Below are positions 42,917-51,601 of a DNA stretch of 64,000 nt, in pieces. Each line of letters begins with the position of its first letter. Within the stretch, counting starts at the first letter, position 1. The notes beneath the pieces were generated by a model, which did not search any database, was not told the DNA's origin, and worked only from the letters and a program-made list of their open reading frames with translations. The position numbers and the translations under genes were made by a program. Source of the DNA: Nostocoides sp. (GTDB lineage: Bacteria; Actinomycetota; Actinomycetes; Actinomycetales; Dermatophilaceae); NCBI GenBank assembly GCA_016702415.1, contig JADJEA010000008.1, positions 62,001 to 126,000 of the forward strand, in the 5' to 3' direction.

Positions 42917-44826
42917 TGACCACCACGGACGAGCCGATCTACCAGGTCGAGTCGCTCATCGCCGAGGACATCGACAAATATCTCGAGACCCACCAGCACA
43001 AGACCATGCTGCGGTTCATCACCTGCGGTTCGGTCGACGACGGGAAGTCCACGCTGATCGGGCGGATGCTTTATGACTCGAAGATGATCTTCGAGGACCA
43101 CCTCGCGGCGCTGGAAGCCGACTCCAAGAAGGTCGGGACCCAGGGCGAGCAGATCGACTTCGCGCTCCTCGTCGACGGGCTCACTGCCGAGCGGGAGCAG
43201 GGCATCACCATCGACGTCGCCTACCGCTTCTTCTCCACCGAGAAGCGGAAGTTCATCGTCGCCGACACCCCGGGCCACGAGCAGTACACCCGGAATATGG
43301 TCACCGGTGCCTCGACGGCCGAACTCGCCGTCATCCTCATCGACGCCCGCAAGGGGGTCCTGACTCAGACGCGGCGCCACTCCTTCCTCACCCACCTGAT
43401 CGGCATCCGGCATGTCGTCCTGGCCGTCAACAAGATGGACCTGGTCGACTACTCGCAGCAGGTGTTCGACGACATCGTCGCGGACTACCGCGCCTTCGCC
43501 GACTCCATCGGGATCGCCGACTTCACCGCCATCCCGATCTCGGGCTTCCTCGGCGACAACATCACGTCACACTCCGAGAACACCCCGTGGTACACCGGCA
43601 CGACGCTGATGAATCACCTCGAGACGGTCGAGCTGGATCAGACCCTCGACCAGCAGCGGCCCTTCCGGATGCCCGTGCAGCGGGTCACCCGACCGGACCT
43701 GGATTTCCGCGGGTTCGCCGGGACGATCGCCAATGGTGTCGTGCGGGTGGGGGACGCCGTCCGGGTCCTGCCGTCCAACAAGTCCTCCCGGGTCGCCCGC
43801 ATCGTCACCTTCGACGGCGACCTCAAGGAGGCCGTCGTCGGCCAGGCGATCACTCTCACCCTCGAGGACGAGATCGACTGCTCCCGCGGTGACGTCCTCG
43901 TCCTGGACTCCGCACCCGCGGAGGCCGCCGACCACTTCGAGTGCCACTTGGTGTGGATGGACGACGCCGAGATGCTCCCCGGCCGGCCCTACTGGATCAA
44001 GATCGGGACGACGACGGTCACGGCGCAGTTCGAGCGGCCGAAGTATCAGGTCAACGTCAACACGATGGAGCACGTCGCGGCCAAGACGTTGGGGCTCAAC
44101 GCGATCGGCGTCGTGTCGTTCTCGACCGACCGGCCCGTCGTCTTTGAGCCCTATGGCCTTTCCCACGACCTCGGCGGGTTCATCGTCGTCGACAAGATGA
44201 CCAATGCGACCGTCGCCGCAGGGATGATCCACTTCGCGCTGCGCCGGGCCCGCAATGTTGCCTGGCAGCCATTGGAGATCACCCGCAGCCACCACGCGGC
44301 GATGAAGAACCAGCAGCCGGCGGTTATCTGGCTGACCGGGCTCTCCGGCGCCGGCAAGTCCGAGATCGCCAACGAGCTCGAGGTGCAGCTCGCCCGGATG
44401 AATCGGCATACCTTCCTCATCGACGGCGACAACATTCGGCACGGTCTGTCCAAGGATCTCGGCTTCGACGACGCCGACCGGGTCGAGAACGCCCGCCGGC
44501 TGGCCGAGGTCGCCAAGATGATGACCGACGCCGGACTCATCGTCATCGTCTCGGCGATCTCGCCGTTCGCGGCGGAGCGCCGGATGGCCCGGGACCTCAT
44601 CGCCGAGGGCGAGTTTGTCGAGGTCTTCGTCGACCTGCCGCTGGCCGAGGCCGAGAAGCGGGACGAGAAGGGGCTCTATGCCAAGGCCCGCGCGGGCGAA
44701 CTGGTCCACTTCACCGGGGTCAACAGCCCCTACGAGCCTCCGACCGCCCCCGAGATCCGCATCGATGCCATGGCGACCAGCGCCAGTGACGCGGCCCGGG
44801 AGATCATCGCCCTGCTCATCCCGTAG
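42916..44826 (+). CDS. cysNC: Bifunctional sulfate adenylyltransferase subunit 1 / adenylylsulfate kinase
   Basis: The ATG at 42916 overlaps the cysD stop (TGATG). Product 636 aa. Residues 1-440 are CysN: G1 GSVDDGKS (38-45), DTPGHEQYTRNM, NKMDLVDYS, followed by EF-Tu-like beta barrels. Residues about 455-636 are CysC: P-loop GLSGAGKS (475-482), DGDNIRHGL, the FAAERRMAR segment and FTGVNSPYEPP. Together with CysD it converts sulfate to APS and then PAPS. The fusion is common in Actinobacteria such as mycobacteria and in rhizobial NodQ. Confidence 0.94.
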   Translation: MTTTDEPIYQVESLIAEDIDKYLETHQHKTMLRFITCGSVDDGKSTLIGRMLYDSKMIFEDHLAALEADSKKVGTQGEQIDFALLVDGLTAEREQGITIDVAYRFFSTEKRKFIVADTPGHEQYTRNMVTGASTAELAVILIDARKGVLTQTRRHSFLTHLIGIRHVVLAVNKMDLVDYSQQVFDDIVADYRAFADSIGIADFTAIPISGFLGDNITSHSENTPWYTGTTLMNHLETVELDQTLDQQRPFRMPVQRVTRPDLDFRGFAGTIANGVVRVGDAVRVLPSNKSSRVARIVTFDGDLKEAVVGQAITLTLEDEIDCSRGDVLVLDSAPAEAADHFECHLVWMDDAEMLPGRPYWIKIGTTTVTAQFERPKYQVNVNTMEHVAAKTLGLNAIGVVSFSTDRPVVFEPYGLSHDLGGFIVVDKMTNATVAAGMIHFALRRARNVAWQPLEITRSHHAAMKNQQPAVIWLTGLSGAGKSEIANELEVQLARMNRHTFLIDGDNIRHGLSKDLGFDDADRVENARRLAEVAKMMTDAGLIVIVSAISPFAAERRMARDLIAEGEFVEVFVDLPLAEAEKRDEKGLYAKARAGELVHFTGVNSPYEPPTAPEIRIDAMATSASDAAREIIALLIP

Positions 44827-44953
44827 GCGCTCCAACCCCTGCGGAGGCGGTCTCCTTCGGCGGTCATGCCGGTGGCGTGCTGCCGATGGCCGGGTGCCGG
44901 TGGCCGGGTGCCAGCGGCCGGATCAGGGGCTCGCTTCGGTGCCGGTGGCCAGG

Positions 44954-45787
44954 TCAGGGACTCGCTTGGGTGCCGACCGCGATGGCCGTAGCCAGTGTCG
45001 TGGCGAAACCCACCAGGGCATCACCCCCTTCGGGTGGCCCGTCGGGGGAGAGGGCGAGCACCGGCACGTGCGTCGCCCCCGCCTCGGCGTATGCCGCGAC
45101 CTCCCGCGCGATCCGTCCGGCAGGGGTGTCGTGCGGCACCGGGTGGAAGACGACCGCGGCGAGGGGGGTGGTCAGGCCGGAGGCGCGGCGCGCGGCATAC
45201 GCAATGGCGAGACCGGTGCGCACCTGGGCGGGCGTCGTCCCACCGGTGAAGATGAGACCGTCGCCGACCTCCCCGGCAAGGGCGAGGGTCTTGGGGCCTT
45301 CCGCCCCGACCAGCAGGGGAGCCCGCAGCTGCGGCGAGAGCGGTGGGTGGCGCAGGGCGACCCGGTCGAGGGTGACATAGCGCCCTGTGGTGGTGACCTC
45401 CTCGCCGGCGAGGATGCGGCGAAGGGCCACGGCATACTCCCGCAGGAGGGTCAGCGGGGACGCGGCCCGGACCCCGGCCTGCCCCATCCAGTCCAAGACT
45501 CCGTGCCCGATCCCCGGCAGGAGGCGGCCGGGGAACATCCGGTCCAGGGTCGCCAGCTCCATCGCGGTCAGCGCGACAGTGCGCAAGGGCACCGGGAGCA
45601 GACCGATCCCGACCCGCAGCCGCTGGGTCCGGGCGAGGATCGCCGCGGCGGGGGCGAGGGCGCTCTCGGCAAAGCAGTCCTCCCACAGCCAGAGTTGGGG
45701 GACACCCGCCTCCTCGGCGGCGGCGGCGACCGTCAAGAACCGCTCCGGAGGGGCGTCCGGAGGAATGATGAGCCCGATCTCGACCAT
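44954..45787 (-). CDS. LLM-class, probably F420-dependent oxidoreductase
   Basis: 277 aa. Bacterial-luciferase-like TIM barrel: FLTVAAAAEEAGVPQLWLWED, RLRVGIGLLPVPLRTVALTA, RLLPGIGHGVLDWMGQAGV and the LLREYAVALRRILAGE helix, then LVGAEGPKTLALAGEVGDG. These features fit the F420 branch common in Actinobacteria. Substrate unknown. The 127-bp gap to cysNC has TGGCCGGGTGCC repeats (about 44888-44913) and no gene. Confidence 0.82.
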   Translation of the reverse strand: MVEIGLIIPPDAPPERFLTVAAAAEEAGVPQLWLWEDCFAESALAPAAAILARTQRLRVGIGLLPVPLRTVALTAMELATLDRMFPGRLLPGIGHGVLDWMGQAGVRAASPLTLLREYAVALRRILAGEEVTTTGRYVTLDRVALRHPPLSPQLRAPLLVGAEGPKTLALAGEVGDGLIFTGGTTPAQVRTGLAIAYAARRASGLTTPLAAVVFHPVPHDTPAGRIAREVAAYAEAGATHVPVLALSPDGPPEGGDALVGFATTLATAIAVGTQASP

Positions 45788-45843
45788 GACGGCACGCTAT
45801 CGGGGGCGACCGACAGTCCTCCCTGATGCGCAGACGGGCCGCG

Positions 45844-46629
45844 TCAGAGGGGGGTCAGGCCCGGTCGTTTGGCGTCCAGGGTGTCCCCCGAGGACGTATG
45901 CCGCACCCGCCGTTCCACCCACGGCGCGGCGTGCGTGCGGGCCCAGTCGAGATGTTGCCGCAATTGCTCGGCCCGGGCGGCTGGCGGCTGGGGGTCCATC
46001 GGCCGGTCCCAGTCCGGGTCGACGGGCGGCAACCCGAGCGCGACCAGCGCCGCGTCGGCGACCCGGATGTGGCCCTCGGTCGAGAGGTGGATGCGATCCT
46101 CACCCCACATCCGCCAATCCCGCACCGAGCGGATGCCCCACAGATTGAGGACGTGCGCGCCGTGGCGGGCAGCGATCGTGAACAGGTTCGCGGTGTGGAG
46201 CGCGTGCCGTGGCCGCAGCGCCTTGAACAATCCCGCATCGCGGGGGTCGGTCGGTGTGGCGAGCAGGACGTCGATCCCCGCGGCCCGCAGGCGGATCACC
46301 GCCTCCTCGATCCGGCCCGCCAATGCGTCGAGGTCGACGCTCGGGCGGAGGATGTCGTTGCCGCCGCCGACCATCGAGACGAGGTCGGGCTCCATCGCCA
46401 GGGCCGCGTCGAGTTGGCGCCCGACGACGTCGTCGAGCTTGCGCCCCCGGACCGCGAGATTGGCGTAGGCGAAGGGGACACCGGAGCGGGCGGCATCCGC
46501 CGAGAGCGCCTGGGCGAGCCGGTCGGCCCACCCGACATAGGCGCCGGGTGCCGCCGGGTCCGCATCCACCATTCCCTCGGTGAACGAGTCGCCGATGGCG
46601 ACATAGCGCTGCCAGACGTGCGCGGGCAT
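45844..46629 (-). CDS. SGNH/GDSL-family hydrolase
   Basis: ATG at 46629, product 261 aa. Block I AIGDSFTEGM (nucleophile Ser15), block II LAVRGRKLDDVV, block III MVGGGNDILRP with the conserved Asn, and block V DRIHLSTEGHIRVADAAL with the Asp/His pair. No signal peptide, so it is likely a cytoplasmic esterase or lipase. Many actinobacteria carry close relatives. Substrate unknown. Confidence 0.88.
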   Translation of the reverse strand: MPAHVWQRYVAIGDSFTEGMVDADPAAPGAYVGWADRLAQALSADAARSGVPFAYANLAVRGRKLDDVVGRQLDAALAMEPDLVSMVGGGNDILRPSVDLDALAGRIEEAVIRLRAAGIDVLLATPTDPRDAGLFKALRPRHALHTANLFTIAARHGAHVLNLWGIRSVRDWRMWGEDRIHLSTEGHIRVADAALVALGLPPVDPDWDRPMDPQPPAARAEQLRQHLDWARTHAAPWVERRVRHTSSGDTLDAKRPGLTPL

Positions 46630-46777
46630 GTCGTGCGTCTCCTTCCGCCTCGACCCCCGCGTCCCGCGCGGGCGGAGGCCGCGTCGGGGCTGGGGACGGC
46701 GATCAGTATGCGCCACCAGCGTCCTCGCGCAGGCGCGGGGTCGCTCCCCACGGCGGGCGCCGACTCGGGGCGTGGGG

Positions 46778-47455
46778 TCAGGGCAGCGACCAGTCGATGG
46801 GTGCCGCACCCTGCTGCGCGAGAAGGGCATTGGTCCGGCTGAAGGGCCGCGATCCGAAGAATCCGGCGTGCGCCGACAGCGGCGACGGGTGGGCACTCTC
46901 GACGACGGGTGTCGCGCCGAGGCGGGGGGCGAGATTGCGGGCGTCACGGCCCCACAGGATCGCCACCAGCGGTCCGCCGCGCGCGACGAGCGCGTCGATG
47001 GCGCACTCGGTGACCTGCTCCCAGCCCTTACCCCGGTGCGAGGCGGACGCGCCCGGCCGGACGGTGAGGACTCGGTTGAGCAGCAGCACCCCGCGTTCGG
47101 CCCATGGCGTTAGGTCCCCGGTGGTGGGCGCGGGGACGGCGAGATCGGCTTGGAGCTCGCGATAGATGTTCTCCAGGCTCCGGGGGATGGGCGTGACGTT
47201 CGGTGCGACGGAGAAGGACAGCCCGACGGGATGGCCCGGCGTCGGATAGGGATCCTGCCCGACGATGAGGACGCGGACGTCCGCGAGCGGCTGCTCGAAG
47301 GCCCGCAGGACGTGTCGCCCCGCGGGGAGATATCCCCGCCCTGCTGCCAGTTCCTCGCGCAGGAACGCCCCCAGCGCGGTGATCGTTGCCGCGACCGGTG
47401 CCAGCGCTTGCGCCCAGGACGGGTGGATCAGGTCGGGCAGGGGCCGGGCGGTCAC
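46778..47455 (-). CDS. ung: Uracil-DNA glycosylase, family 1
   Basis: 225 aa. Water-activating loop VLIVGQDPYPTPGH (Asp68), uracil-binding Asn in LLLNRVLTVRPG, DNA-intercalation loop HPSPLSAHAGFFGSRPFS. Removes uracil from DNA after cytosine deamination, which matters in so GC-rich a genome. Length matches the family. Start at 47455 fits MTARPLPDLIHPSW. Confidence 0.95.
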   Translation of the reverse strand: MTARPLPDLIHPSWAQALAPVAATITALGAFLREELAAGRGYLPAGRHVLRAFEQPLADVRVLIVGQDPYPTPGHPVGLSFSVAPNVTPIPRSLENIYRELQADLAVPAPTTGDLTPWAERGVLLLNRVLTVRPGASASHRGKGWEQVTECAIDALVARGGPLVAILWGRDARNLAPRLGATPVVESAHPSPLSAHAGFFGSRPFSRTNALLAQQGAAPIDWSLP

Positions 47456-47675
47456 CCCGCCACGCTATCCGGTCGGCCCCCGCCGGCCGATGCCTCCCGA
47501 CCAGCCCCGTCGTCGGTGCCACCGCCGCGCCTTGGACATCTCACCGGTTGCGCAGCCGCGCCGGGTGGACCCGGTCCCGGGTTGGGCCTCGCGTCGGTGG
47601 ACCCCGCGCTGGTTGGGCCCGCTGCCCGGGCCTGAGGCACCATGCCCCGGACGTGGCAGGCTGACCCCCGTGCGT

Positions 47676-48350
47676 ATGCCGCTGCGTCCCGCCGTCCTGT
47701 TCGACCTCGACGGCACCCTCGTCGACACGATCGAGTTGATCGTCGCGTCCTACGAGCACGCGTTGACCAGCGTCTTCGGCCCGGACGTCACCCTCCCCCC
47801 GCCGGCGGTCGCCCGGAGTTGGATCGGCCGCCCGCTCAAGGACGCTCTCGCGGAGGCCTATCCCGGACACGAGGATGCGCTGGAGGCGGCCTACCGGACC
47901 TGGAATCTCGCCAACGCCGACCGGCTCATCCGCCGCTACCCGGGCGTGGACGGCCTCGTTCGCGCCCTCCTCGACGCGCAGGTCCGCCTCGGCGTCGTCA
48001 CCTCCAAGCGGGCCGAACCCGCGGCACTCACGCTCGCCTGCGCCGGTCTGGGTGGTCTCATCGACGTGCTGGCATCGATGGAATCCACCGACCGCCACAA
48101 GCCCGACCCGGCCCCGCTCCTTCATGGGGCGGCCCGGGTCTCGATGCCGCCCGAGCGGTGTGTCTATGTCGGCGACGCGGTCGTCGACATCCTCGCCGCC
48201 CAGGCGGCCGGGATGATGAGCGTCGCGGTGACCTGGGGGGCCGGCGACCGGGCCGAACTCCTTGCCGCACAACCGGATCACCTTGCCGAAAGCGCCGCCG
48301 AGTTGACGGCCCTGCTGCTCCCGACCGCCCCTGCCGCCCACCTGTCCTGA
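47676..48350 (+). CDS. HAD-superfamily phosphatase (phosphoglycolate phosphatase / PpaX type)
   Basis: The start is the ATG at 47676 (GTG 47670 is also possible); it lies within a GTATGCCG octamer. Product 224 aa. HAD motif I VLFDLDGTLVDTIE, motif II in VVTSKRAEPA, motif III Lys in STDRHKPDPAPLLHG, motif IV VYVGDAVVDILAAQAAGM. The cap is the small helical type of Gph/PpaX proteins. Substrate could be phosphoglycolate, pyrophosphate or a sugar phosphate. Confidence 0.85.
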   Translation: MPLRPAVLFDLDGTLVDTIELIVASYEHALTSVFGPDVTLPPPAVARSWIGRPLKDALAEAYPGHEDALEAAYRTWNLANADRLIRRYPGVDGLVRALLDAQVRLGVVTSKRAEPAALTLACAGLGGLIDVLASMESTDRHKPDPAPLLHGAARVSMPPERCVYVGDAVVDILAAQAAGMMSVAVTWGAGDRAELLAAQPDHLAESAAELTALLLPTAPAAHLS

Positions 48351-48394
48351 CTGGGGCGGCCGTCGAACCGCACCCTCCGGCACCGGCTCGCGCC

Positions 48395-48400
48395 TACACT
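48395..48400 (+). promoter_or_regulatory. Likely -10 element of a leaderless transcript
   Basis: TACACT lies six bases before the ATG at 48407, and no Shine-Dalgarno sequence is visible between. That spacing puts the transcription start at or near the A of ATG, the arrangement of leaderless mRNAs frequent in Actinobacteria. Confidence 0.5.
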
Positions 48401-48406
48401 CGCGCA

Positions 48407-49756
48407 ATGCCCGCATTCCGCGATCCCGATCACGACGCGCTCGGCCGCGCCATCCTCGCGTATGCCGAGCACCGCCTCGCGCTCGATCCCGTCCCCCTCG
48501 ACGCGCCGCTTACCGAGGCGCAGCTGCGCGAGCGCGTCGGCGAGACGATCACCGAGGACGGGATCGGCGGGCTGCCCGCCCTGTCGTTGTTCACCCGCCG
48601 GCTGGCGCCGGCCTGCCTCTCCACCGACCACCCGCGCTATCTCTCCTTCATCCCGTGTGCCCCCTCGGACGCCGCGGCGATGTTCGACCTCGTCGTCGGG
48701 GCCTCCTCCATTTATGGCGGGTCCTGGCTGGAGGGCGCCGGTGCGGTGTATGCCGAGAACCAAGCCCTGCGCTGGATCGCCGACCTCGTGGGCCTGCCCG
48801 AGCAGGCCGGCGGAGTGTTCGTCCCGGGTGGCACGGTCGGCAACCTCAGTGCGCTGGTGGCGGCGCGGCATACGGCCAGGGCGGCCCACCCCGCGACCCG
48901 GCCGTTCCGGATCGCGGCCACCGACTTCGCCCACTCCTCGATCGTCTCGGCGGCCTCGGTCATGGATGCCGAGGTGGTCGGCGTCCACGTCCGGGACGAC
49001 TTCCGGATGGACCCCGATGCTTTGCGGGCCACGCTGGAGGAGCACGGCCCGGAGACCTTCTTCGCCGTCGTCGCCACGTGTGGGACGACCAACTTCGGGG
49101 TCGTCGACGATCTCGCCTCGGTCGGCGCCGTCGCGCGGGAATACGGCCTGTGGTTCCACGTCGACGGGGCGTATGGCGGTGCCGGCCTGGCCGCGCCCTC
49201 GGTGCGCCACCTCTATGACGGCATCGAGTTCGCCGACTCCTTTATCGTCGACCCGCACAAGTGGCTCTTCGCGCCCTATGACTGTTGTGCCCTTCTCTAT
49301 CGCGATCCGGCCCTCGCCCGCGCCGCCCACACGCAGAAGGCGGGCTACCTCGACGTCCTGACCGATGCGCCCGAGTTCAACCCAACGGACTACTCCATCG
49401 GCCTGACCCGCCGGGCCCGGGGCCTGCCCTTCTGGTTCTCGCTCGCCACACACGGGACGCGGGCCTACACCGAGGCGATCGAGCACACCCTCTCCGTCAT
49501 CCGGTATGCCGCCGACCAGATCCGCGCGCGCGACTACACCGAGTTGGTCCGCGAGCCCGACCTCTCGGTCGTCGTCTTCCGGCGTCTCGGCTGGTCCGCG
49601 GCGGACTACCACGCATGGTCGGACCGCCTCCTCGCCGATCAGGTCGCCTTCGTCGTGCCGACGACGTATGCCGGGGAGACCCTCGCCCGGTTCGCCGTGG
49701 TCAACCCGGACACCACCACCGACGACATCGACCTGATCCTCGACACCATGCGCTGA
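48407..49756 (+). CDS. PLP-dependent group II decarboxylase (aromatic-L-amino-acid / glutamate decarboxylase family)
   Basis: ATG at 48407, product 449 aa. Cofactor-binding features of the family: SLFTRRLAPACLSTDHPRYLSFI near the N-terminus, GVFVPGGTVGNLSAL, VVATCGTTNFGVVDDL, WFHVDGAYGGAGL (the Asp that pairs with the pyridine N), and the Schiff-base Lys in DSFIVDPHKWLFAPYDC. It probably decarboxylates an amino acid (aromatic, glutamate or 2,4-diaminobutyrate). Which one cannot be told. Cytoplasmic single gene with a leaderless-type promoter. Confidence 0.87.
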   Translation: MPAFRDPDHDALGRAILAYAEHRLALDPVPLDAPLTEAQLRERVGETITEDGIGGLPALSLFTRRLAPACLSTDHPRYLSFIPCAPSDAAAMFDLVVGASSIYGGSWLEGAGAVYAENQALRWIADLVGLPEQAGGVFVPGGTVGNLSALVAARHTARAAHPATRPFRIAATDFAHSSIVSAASVMDAEVVGVHVRDDFRMDPDALRATLEEHGPETFFAVVATCGTTNFGVVDDLASVGAVAREYGLWFHVDGAYGGAGLAAPSVRHLYDGIEFADSFIVDPHKWLFAPYDCCALLYRDPALARAAHTQKAGYLDVLTDAPEFNPTDYSIGLTRRARGLPFWFSLATHGTRAYTEAIEHTLSVIRYAADQIRARDYTELVREPDLSVVVFRRLGWSAADYHAWSDRLLADQVAFVVPTTYAGETLARFAVVNPDTTTDDIDLILDTMR

Positions 49757-49839
49757 CTGAGGCGCCGACCTCACGCGCCGATCCGTGCCATCGCAGTGCC
49801 GTCGCAGTGCCGTCGGCGACACGCCCCCGCAACCTGAAC

Positions 49840-49851
49840 GACACGCGTGTC
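49840..49851. promoter_or_regulatory. 12-bp palindrome upstream of the DUF3263 gene
   Basis: GACACGCGTGTC is a perfect palindrome ending 22 bases before the ATG at 49874. TATGCT at 49861-49866 would serve as -10 of a nearly leaderless transcript, so the palindrome would overlap the -35. Possible operator; the binding factor is unknown. Confidence 0.4.
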
Positions 49852-49873
49852 ATTCGCTTCTATGCTGGCGGCG

Positions 49874-50170
49874 ATGAGCACCGCACCCACGCGCACCGCG
49901 CCCGCCCTGCCCACCGGGGGCGAGCTGTCCGATCGCGACCGAGAGATCCTGGCCTTCGAGCGCCAGTGGTGGAAGTACGCCGGCTCGAAGGAAGCCGCGG
50001 TCCGGGAGTTGTTCGACATGAGCGCGACCCGCTACTACCAGGTGCTCAACGGGCTCATCGACAACCCGGCTGCCTTGGCCCACGACCCGATGCTGGTCAA
50101 GCGCCTGCGCCGCCTGCGGGCCAGTCGCCAGCGCACCCGTTCGGCCCGCCGCCTCGGGATCGAGCCCTAG
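49874..50170 (+). CDS. DUF3263 protein
   Basis: 98 aa from the ATG at 49874 (ATG 49862 is an alternative that would overlap the predicted -10). Nearly the whole protein is DUF3263: LSDRDREILAFERQWWKYAG, then KEAAVRELFDMSATRYYQVLN and the DPMLVKRLRRLRASR segment. A small helical, basic protein resembling a DNA-binding HTH; widespread in Actinobacteria and functionally uncharacterised. Confidence 0.88.
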   Translation: MSTAPTRTAPALPTGGELSDRDREILAFERQWWKYAGSKEAAVRELFDMSATRYYQVLNGLIDNPAALAHDPMLVKRLRRLRASRQRTRSARRLGIEP

Positions 50171-50209
50171 CGGAGCGCGCCGCGATCGCCCACGATCGCC
50201 ATTAGACAC

Positions 50210-50249
50210 AGGGACGCCCGTCCGTGAGGGAAGCCGGATGGGCGTCCCT
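50210..50249 (+). terminator. Terminator after the DUF3263 gene
   Basis: A 15-bp stem (50210-50224 with 50235-50249) interrupted by one mismatched pair, with a 10-base loop, 39 bases after the stop. The next 175 bases hold no recognisable gene. Confidence 0.65.
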
Positions 50250-50426
50250 GATGTCTGGGGCGTGGGGGGGGCGTGCGGATGGCGGGGGTCGTGCTGAGGG
50301 CCGGGGCTACCCAGGACCGGGGCGTCCGTGATGTCCGGCGCCCACCCGGCAGGTGAACACTCGTCCAACGGGCGGGGAAATGGTTGCGAGAGTGGCGATC
50401 CGGGCCTGAGCGACGGTCCGAGACTG

Positions 50427-50465
50427 GTGGACGTGACCACCGCAACGATCACCCTCGCGCTGGTG
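50427..50465 (+). pseudogene. First residues of a second phosphate permease (pit), cut off by a G/C block
   Basis: From the GTG at 50427 the frame reads VDVTTATITLALV, similar in pattern to the start of the intact PiT protein on the other strand (MDAANVILVLVI). It then enters a run of 15 G. Directly beyond the block lie the partner genes of the pit module. The remaining PiT body (about 400 residues) is missing from this sequence. Assignment rests on 13 residues plus context. Confidence 0.4.
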
Positions 50466-50467
50466 CC

Positions 50468-50679
50468 GGGGGGGGGGGGGGGCGTTCGCTTCCCGGCGCG
50501 GCCCCCCCCCCCGGCCACGCCGGCCCCCCCCCCCCGCCGGGGCCCCCCCCCGGGGGCCCCCGGGCCCCCCCCGCCGTGCCCCCCCCCGCCGCGCTCCCCC
50601 CCCCCGCCCCCGCCCCCTCCGCGCCCGCCCCGCCCCGCCCGGGCGGGGGGGGGGGCCCGGGCGCCCGGGCCCCCCCCGG
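50468..50679. repeat. G/C-only low-complexity block, probable sequencing or assembly artefact
   Basis: About 210 bases made almost entirely of G and C homopolymers (G15 at 50468-50482, then many C runs of 7-14, and G11 near 50645), nearly free of A and T. Frames across it encode poly-Pro/Gly only. It separates a PiT-like start from a truncated membrane protein, where roughly 1.2 kb of real sequence would be expected. Confidence 0.75.
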
Positions 50680-50912
50680 CGGGTCTGCCCGCGCTCTTCG
50701 CGGTCGGCATACGGTCGCTCGCGTATGGGACCGGAGGAGACGCCGAGCTAAGCCACGAAAGCGGCCATCCGCTGGGTAAAGTCGTGGCCGGCCTCGTCTT
50801 CCTCCTCGTCGTCGTGGCGGTCGGGCTCGGCATCCTGACCATCGTCGCGGCGGGTTTCGGCAAGGCCGTCAGTTACGAGCACATCTATCCGGTGCTCGTC
50901 CCCAAGCACTGA
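50679..50912 (+). pseudogene. Small membrane protein of the pit module, N-terminus missing
   Basis: From 50679 the frame reads AGLPALFAVGIRSLAYG and later VAGLVFLLVVVAVGLGILTIVAAGFGKAVSYEHIYPVLVPKH in pieces that align with the intact paralog at 52226-52537 (AGLPVIYALAMRLLTLG; GMGKAVSFDHIIPTIVEKK). Two hydrophobic segments remain. About 22 N-terminal residues are lost in the G/C block. The gene is followed by a DUF3349 gene 18 bases on, exactly as in the other module. Confidence 0.7.
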
Positions 50913-50930
50913 CGAAGGGACCCGGTCCGT

Positions 50931-51581
50931 ATGCCGCTCGCCGCCACCCGAGCCCTGGTCGCCCGGGTCGTCGGCTGGCTGCGCGCGGCATACCCCGCCG
51001 GTATCCCCCCTGAGGACCTCCCACCCGTGGCGGCGGTGCTGGCGCGGACCCTGTCGGAGGGAGAGGCCGAGCTCCTTGCGGAGGAACTCCTGCGCAGTCG
51101 GCTCGCGCCCTCCGACGCCGACCTCGCCACCCAGCTGCGCCGCCGCGCCGGGGGGTATGCCGATCCCTCCGGCCTCGCCCGCGTCTCCGGCCGTCTCGCC
51201 CAGGCCGGCTGGCCGCTGGCCGTCCCCGCGCAGGTCGCCGAGTCGCTGGAACCGGAAACGGGCCGGATTCAACGGATCGTCGACTGGCTGCGCGAGGGAT
51301 TCCCGACCGGCGTCCCGCCCAAGGACGTCATCCCGCTGGTCGCATTGCTGCGCCGTCGCTTGACCGACCGCGAGGTCAAATTGGTCGCCAAGTCGCTGCG
51401 CCAGGCCGTGATCTCGCCGGCCAGCCCGGTCGACATCGGCACCGAGATCACCCGGGTCACGCACGACCTGCCGTCCGCCGAGGACGTCCGGCGCGTCCAC
51501 GATCGCCTCGCGAAGAAGGGCTGGCCGCTGGACTTCCCGGACCGTGAGCAGCCCGGACATGCGCAGCGCCCCGGTCAGTGA
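50931..51581 (+). CDS. Tandem DUF3349 protein, copy 1
   Basis: 216 aa from the ATG at 50931, which lies in a GTATGCCG octamer. Two DUF3349 repeats: VGWLRAAYPAGIPPEDLPPV to LAQAGWPLAVP (about 13-100) and IVDWLREGFPTGVPPKDVIP to LAKKGWPLDFP (about 110-203). Helical proteins of unknown function found in Actinobacteria. In mycobacteria, as I recall, a DUF3349 protein (Rv0543c) sits beside a small membrane protein and pitA. Here it follows the truncated small membrane protein. Confidence 0.85.
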   Translation: MPLAATRALVARVVGWLRAAYPAGIPPEDLPPVAAVLARTLSEGEAELLAEELLRSRLAPSDADLATQLRRRAGGYADPSGLARVSGRLAQAGWPLAVPAQVAESLEPETGRIQRIVDWLREGFPTGVPPKDVIPLVALLRRRLTDREVKLVAKSLRQAVISPASPVDIGTEITRVTHDLPSAEDVRRVHDRLAKKGWPLDFPDREQPGHAQRPGQ

Positions 51582-51598
51582 CCGGGGCGCTGCGCATG
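51558..51598. terminator. Perfect 20-bp inverted repeat between convergent DUF3349 genes
   Basis: Arms 51558-51577 and 51579-51598 are exact complements around a single central G. The left arm overlaps the last codons of copy 1 and the right arm lies just before the stop of copy 2. It can serve as terminator in both directions, and is also where the two modules meet. Confidence 0.8.
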
Positions 51599-51601
51599 GT
51601 G

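Noticed and set aside
50328..50912. A single real 194-residue Pro-rich protein spanning the G/C block
   Set aside because: The poly-Pro/Gly centre comes from homopolymers lacking stop codons. Its two ends align separately with a PiT start and with the small membrane protein.
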